Source: Geitlerinema sp. S16 (lineage in GTDB: Bacteria > Cyanobacteriota > Cyanobacteriia > Cyanobacteriales > Geitlerinemataceae). From it: DNA of 64,000 nucleotides. The position numbers and the translations under genes were made by a program. Each line of letters starts with the position of its first letter. Position 1 is the first letter of the stretch. Shown here piece by piece: positions 63,024 to 64,000 of the stretch. The notes beneath the pieces were generated by a model. That model was not told the DNA's origin, searched no databases, and saw only the letters and a list, made by a program, of their open reading frames with translations. The stretch is from the NCBI GenBank assembly GCA_011390275.1, contig JAABST010000007.1:1-64000 (forward strand), written 5' to 3'.

Positions 63024-64000
63024 ATGAACGCGATCGCCAAAGATACGATTGCGGCGATCGCGACGGCGATCGTCCCACAACAGGGAAGCGTCGGAATTGT
63101 GCGCGTGTCGGGATCGGAATCACAGGCGATCGCGCGGCAACTGTTCCATGCGCCGGGATCGCAACTCTGGGACAGTCATCGGATTTTGTACGGTCAGATT
63201 CGCGATCCCCACAGCGGCGAGATAGTCGATGAAGCGCTGTTATTGCTGATGCTCGCACCGCGATCGTTCACCCGCGAAGATGTGGCCGAATTTCACTGTC
63301 ACGGCGGGATCATTGCCGTGCAGCGGGTTCTGACCCTGTGCATGGCCGCCGGGGCGCGACTGGCACAGGCGGGCGAATTCACCCTACGCGCCTTCCTCAA
63401 CGGACGTATCGACCTCACCCAAGCCGAAAGCGTCGCCGACCTCGTTGGCGCTCAGTCGCCCGCCGCCGCCCAAGCCGCCCTCGCGGGTTTACAAGGCAAA
63501 CTGGCCAATCCGATTCGAGACTTTCGCACCACCTGCATGGATACCCTGGCCGAAATCGAAGCGCGGGTCGATTTTGAGGACGATTTACCGCCGCTGGATG
63601 AAATCGCGATCCGTCAGCAGATCGACAGCGTGATGGCGGGGATCGCGGCGATCGAGGCCACCGTCGGCGAAGGCGAACTGTTGCGATCGGGGCTAAAAGT
63701 GGCGATCGTCGGTCAGCCCAACGTCGGTAAATCCAGCCTGCTGAACGCTTGGAGTCAGAGCGATCGGGCGATCGTCACCGACCTGCCGGGAACCACCCGC
63801 GACGTGGTTGAATCGCAGCTCGTTGTCGGGGGAATTCCGATCCAAGTGCTCGACACCGCTGGAATCCGCGACACCACCGACACCGTTGAGCGTATTGGCG
63901 TCGATCGCTCCCAAGCCGCCGCCCAGCAAGCCGACCTCGTGTTGCTCACCTTTGACGCCTCTCAGGGCTGGACCGACGCCGATCAAGACATTTACCAGCG
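63024..64000 (+). CDS. mnmE: tRNA modification GTPase MnmE, 3' end beyond the window
   Basis: MnmE works with MnmG to modify the wobble uridine of certain tRNAs. From ATG 63024 the visible 325 residues include [20 protein letters not shown], the formyl-THF binding region [15 protein letters not shown] and [20 protein letters not shown], and the G1 loop [18 protein letters not shown] (near 230), G2 [10 protein letters not shown] and G3 [10 protein letters not shown]. The frame is open to base 64000, so the gene is cut by the window edge, not broken. Confidence 0.96.
   Translation, partial: MNAIAKDTIAAIATAIVPQQGSVGIVRVSGSESQAIARQLFHAPGSQLWDSHRILYGQIRDPHSGEIVDEALLLLMLAPRSFTREDVAEFHCHGGIIAVQRVLTLCMAAGARLAQAGEFTLRAFLNGRIDLTQAESVADLVGAQSPAAAQAALAGLQGKLANPIRDFRTTCMDTLAEIEARVDFEDDLPPLDEIAIRQQIDSVMAGIAAIEATVGEGELLRSGLKVAIVGQPNVGKSSLLNAWSQSDRAIVTDLPGTTRDVVESQLVVGGIPIQVLDTAGIRDTTDTVERIGVDRSQAAAQQADLVLLTFDASQGWTDADQDIYQ

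Noticed and set aside
1..64000. GCGATCGC palindromes as possible operators
   Set aside because: They occur throughout genes and spacers as the genome-wide HIP1 repeat, so single copies have no regulatory meaning here.

Overview
The window comes from a phycobilisome-containing cyanobacterium. It carries allophycocyanin genes (apcA, apcB, apcC, apcF), the nitrogen-control pair pipX and a YggS/PipY gene, glnA with a textbook NtcA-type promoter, the Rubisco factor raf1, a beta-carotene ketolase (crtW), a group 2 sigma factor, and very many copies of the palindrome GCGATCGC (HIP1), a known hallmark of cyanobacterial genomes. I cannot name the genus. The DNA is moderately GC-rich with a few AT-rich, probably acquired, patches. 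I found no tRNA, rRNA or CRISPR array.

Layout. 1-1.1 kb: the 5' part of an ISKra4-family insertion sequence beside an AT-rich PLD-type nuclease gene. 1.3-5.1 kb: restriction-like nuclease, scpB, ccsA, AI-2E transporter. 5.1-14.4 kb, mostly minus strand: RTX protein, TPR protein, ddl, folE, sufE, a VOC membrane protein, crtW, sigma factor. 15.3-19 kb: apcABC, pipX, pipY, gloA. 19.4-28 kb: repeat-rich TPR-like protein, histidine kinase, Uma2, GST-like protein, glnA. 28.3-35.4 kb: apcF, S4-domain protein, a single-chain nuclease-methyltransferase with an adjacent Uma2 gene, aspA. 36-46.3 kb: pentapeptide protein, FAD enzyme, upp, YtxH-like protein, a selenide-kinase-less NDH-like enzyme, thrB, phr, aat. 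47-58.2 kb: conserved hypotheticals, a second AI-2E transporter, pentapeptide-TPR protein, and two large c-di-GMP proteins. 58.2-64 kb: glyA, methyltransferase, raf1, Uma2, ABC ATPase and the 5' part of mnmE.

The most unusual feature is a family of four non-coding elements of about 126-130 bp (18369, 23714, 26279, 46371). Each has near-identical terminal inverted repeats, and three of the four have TA at both borders. Their first 8-9 bases are complementary to an internal copy that is followed by a T-rich run, so each element looks like a transposable intrinsic terminator. Two of the four sit exactly on the stop codon of a gene (pipY and glnA), in the orientation that terminates that gene. 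Because the element begins TAGGGG, insertion at the TA of a TAA or TAG codon always rebuilds TAG. At glnA the element separates the gene from an older hairpin terminator. The two genes involved belong to the same nitrogen-regulation circuit.

Other points of interest are: a nuclease-methyltransferase whose presumed target-recognition region differs sharply in base composition from both flanks; a second dispersed element (TTAGGAC...GTCCTAA, two copies); many short 9-20 bp tandem duplications, some overlapping stop codons; a likely +1 frameshift site in the ISKra4 transposase; and a candidate NtcA box upstream of pipX.
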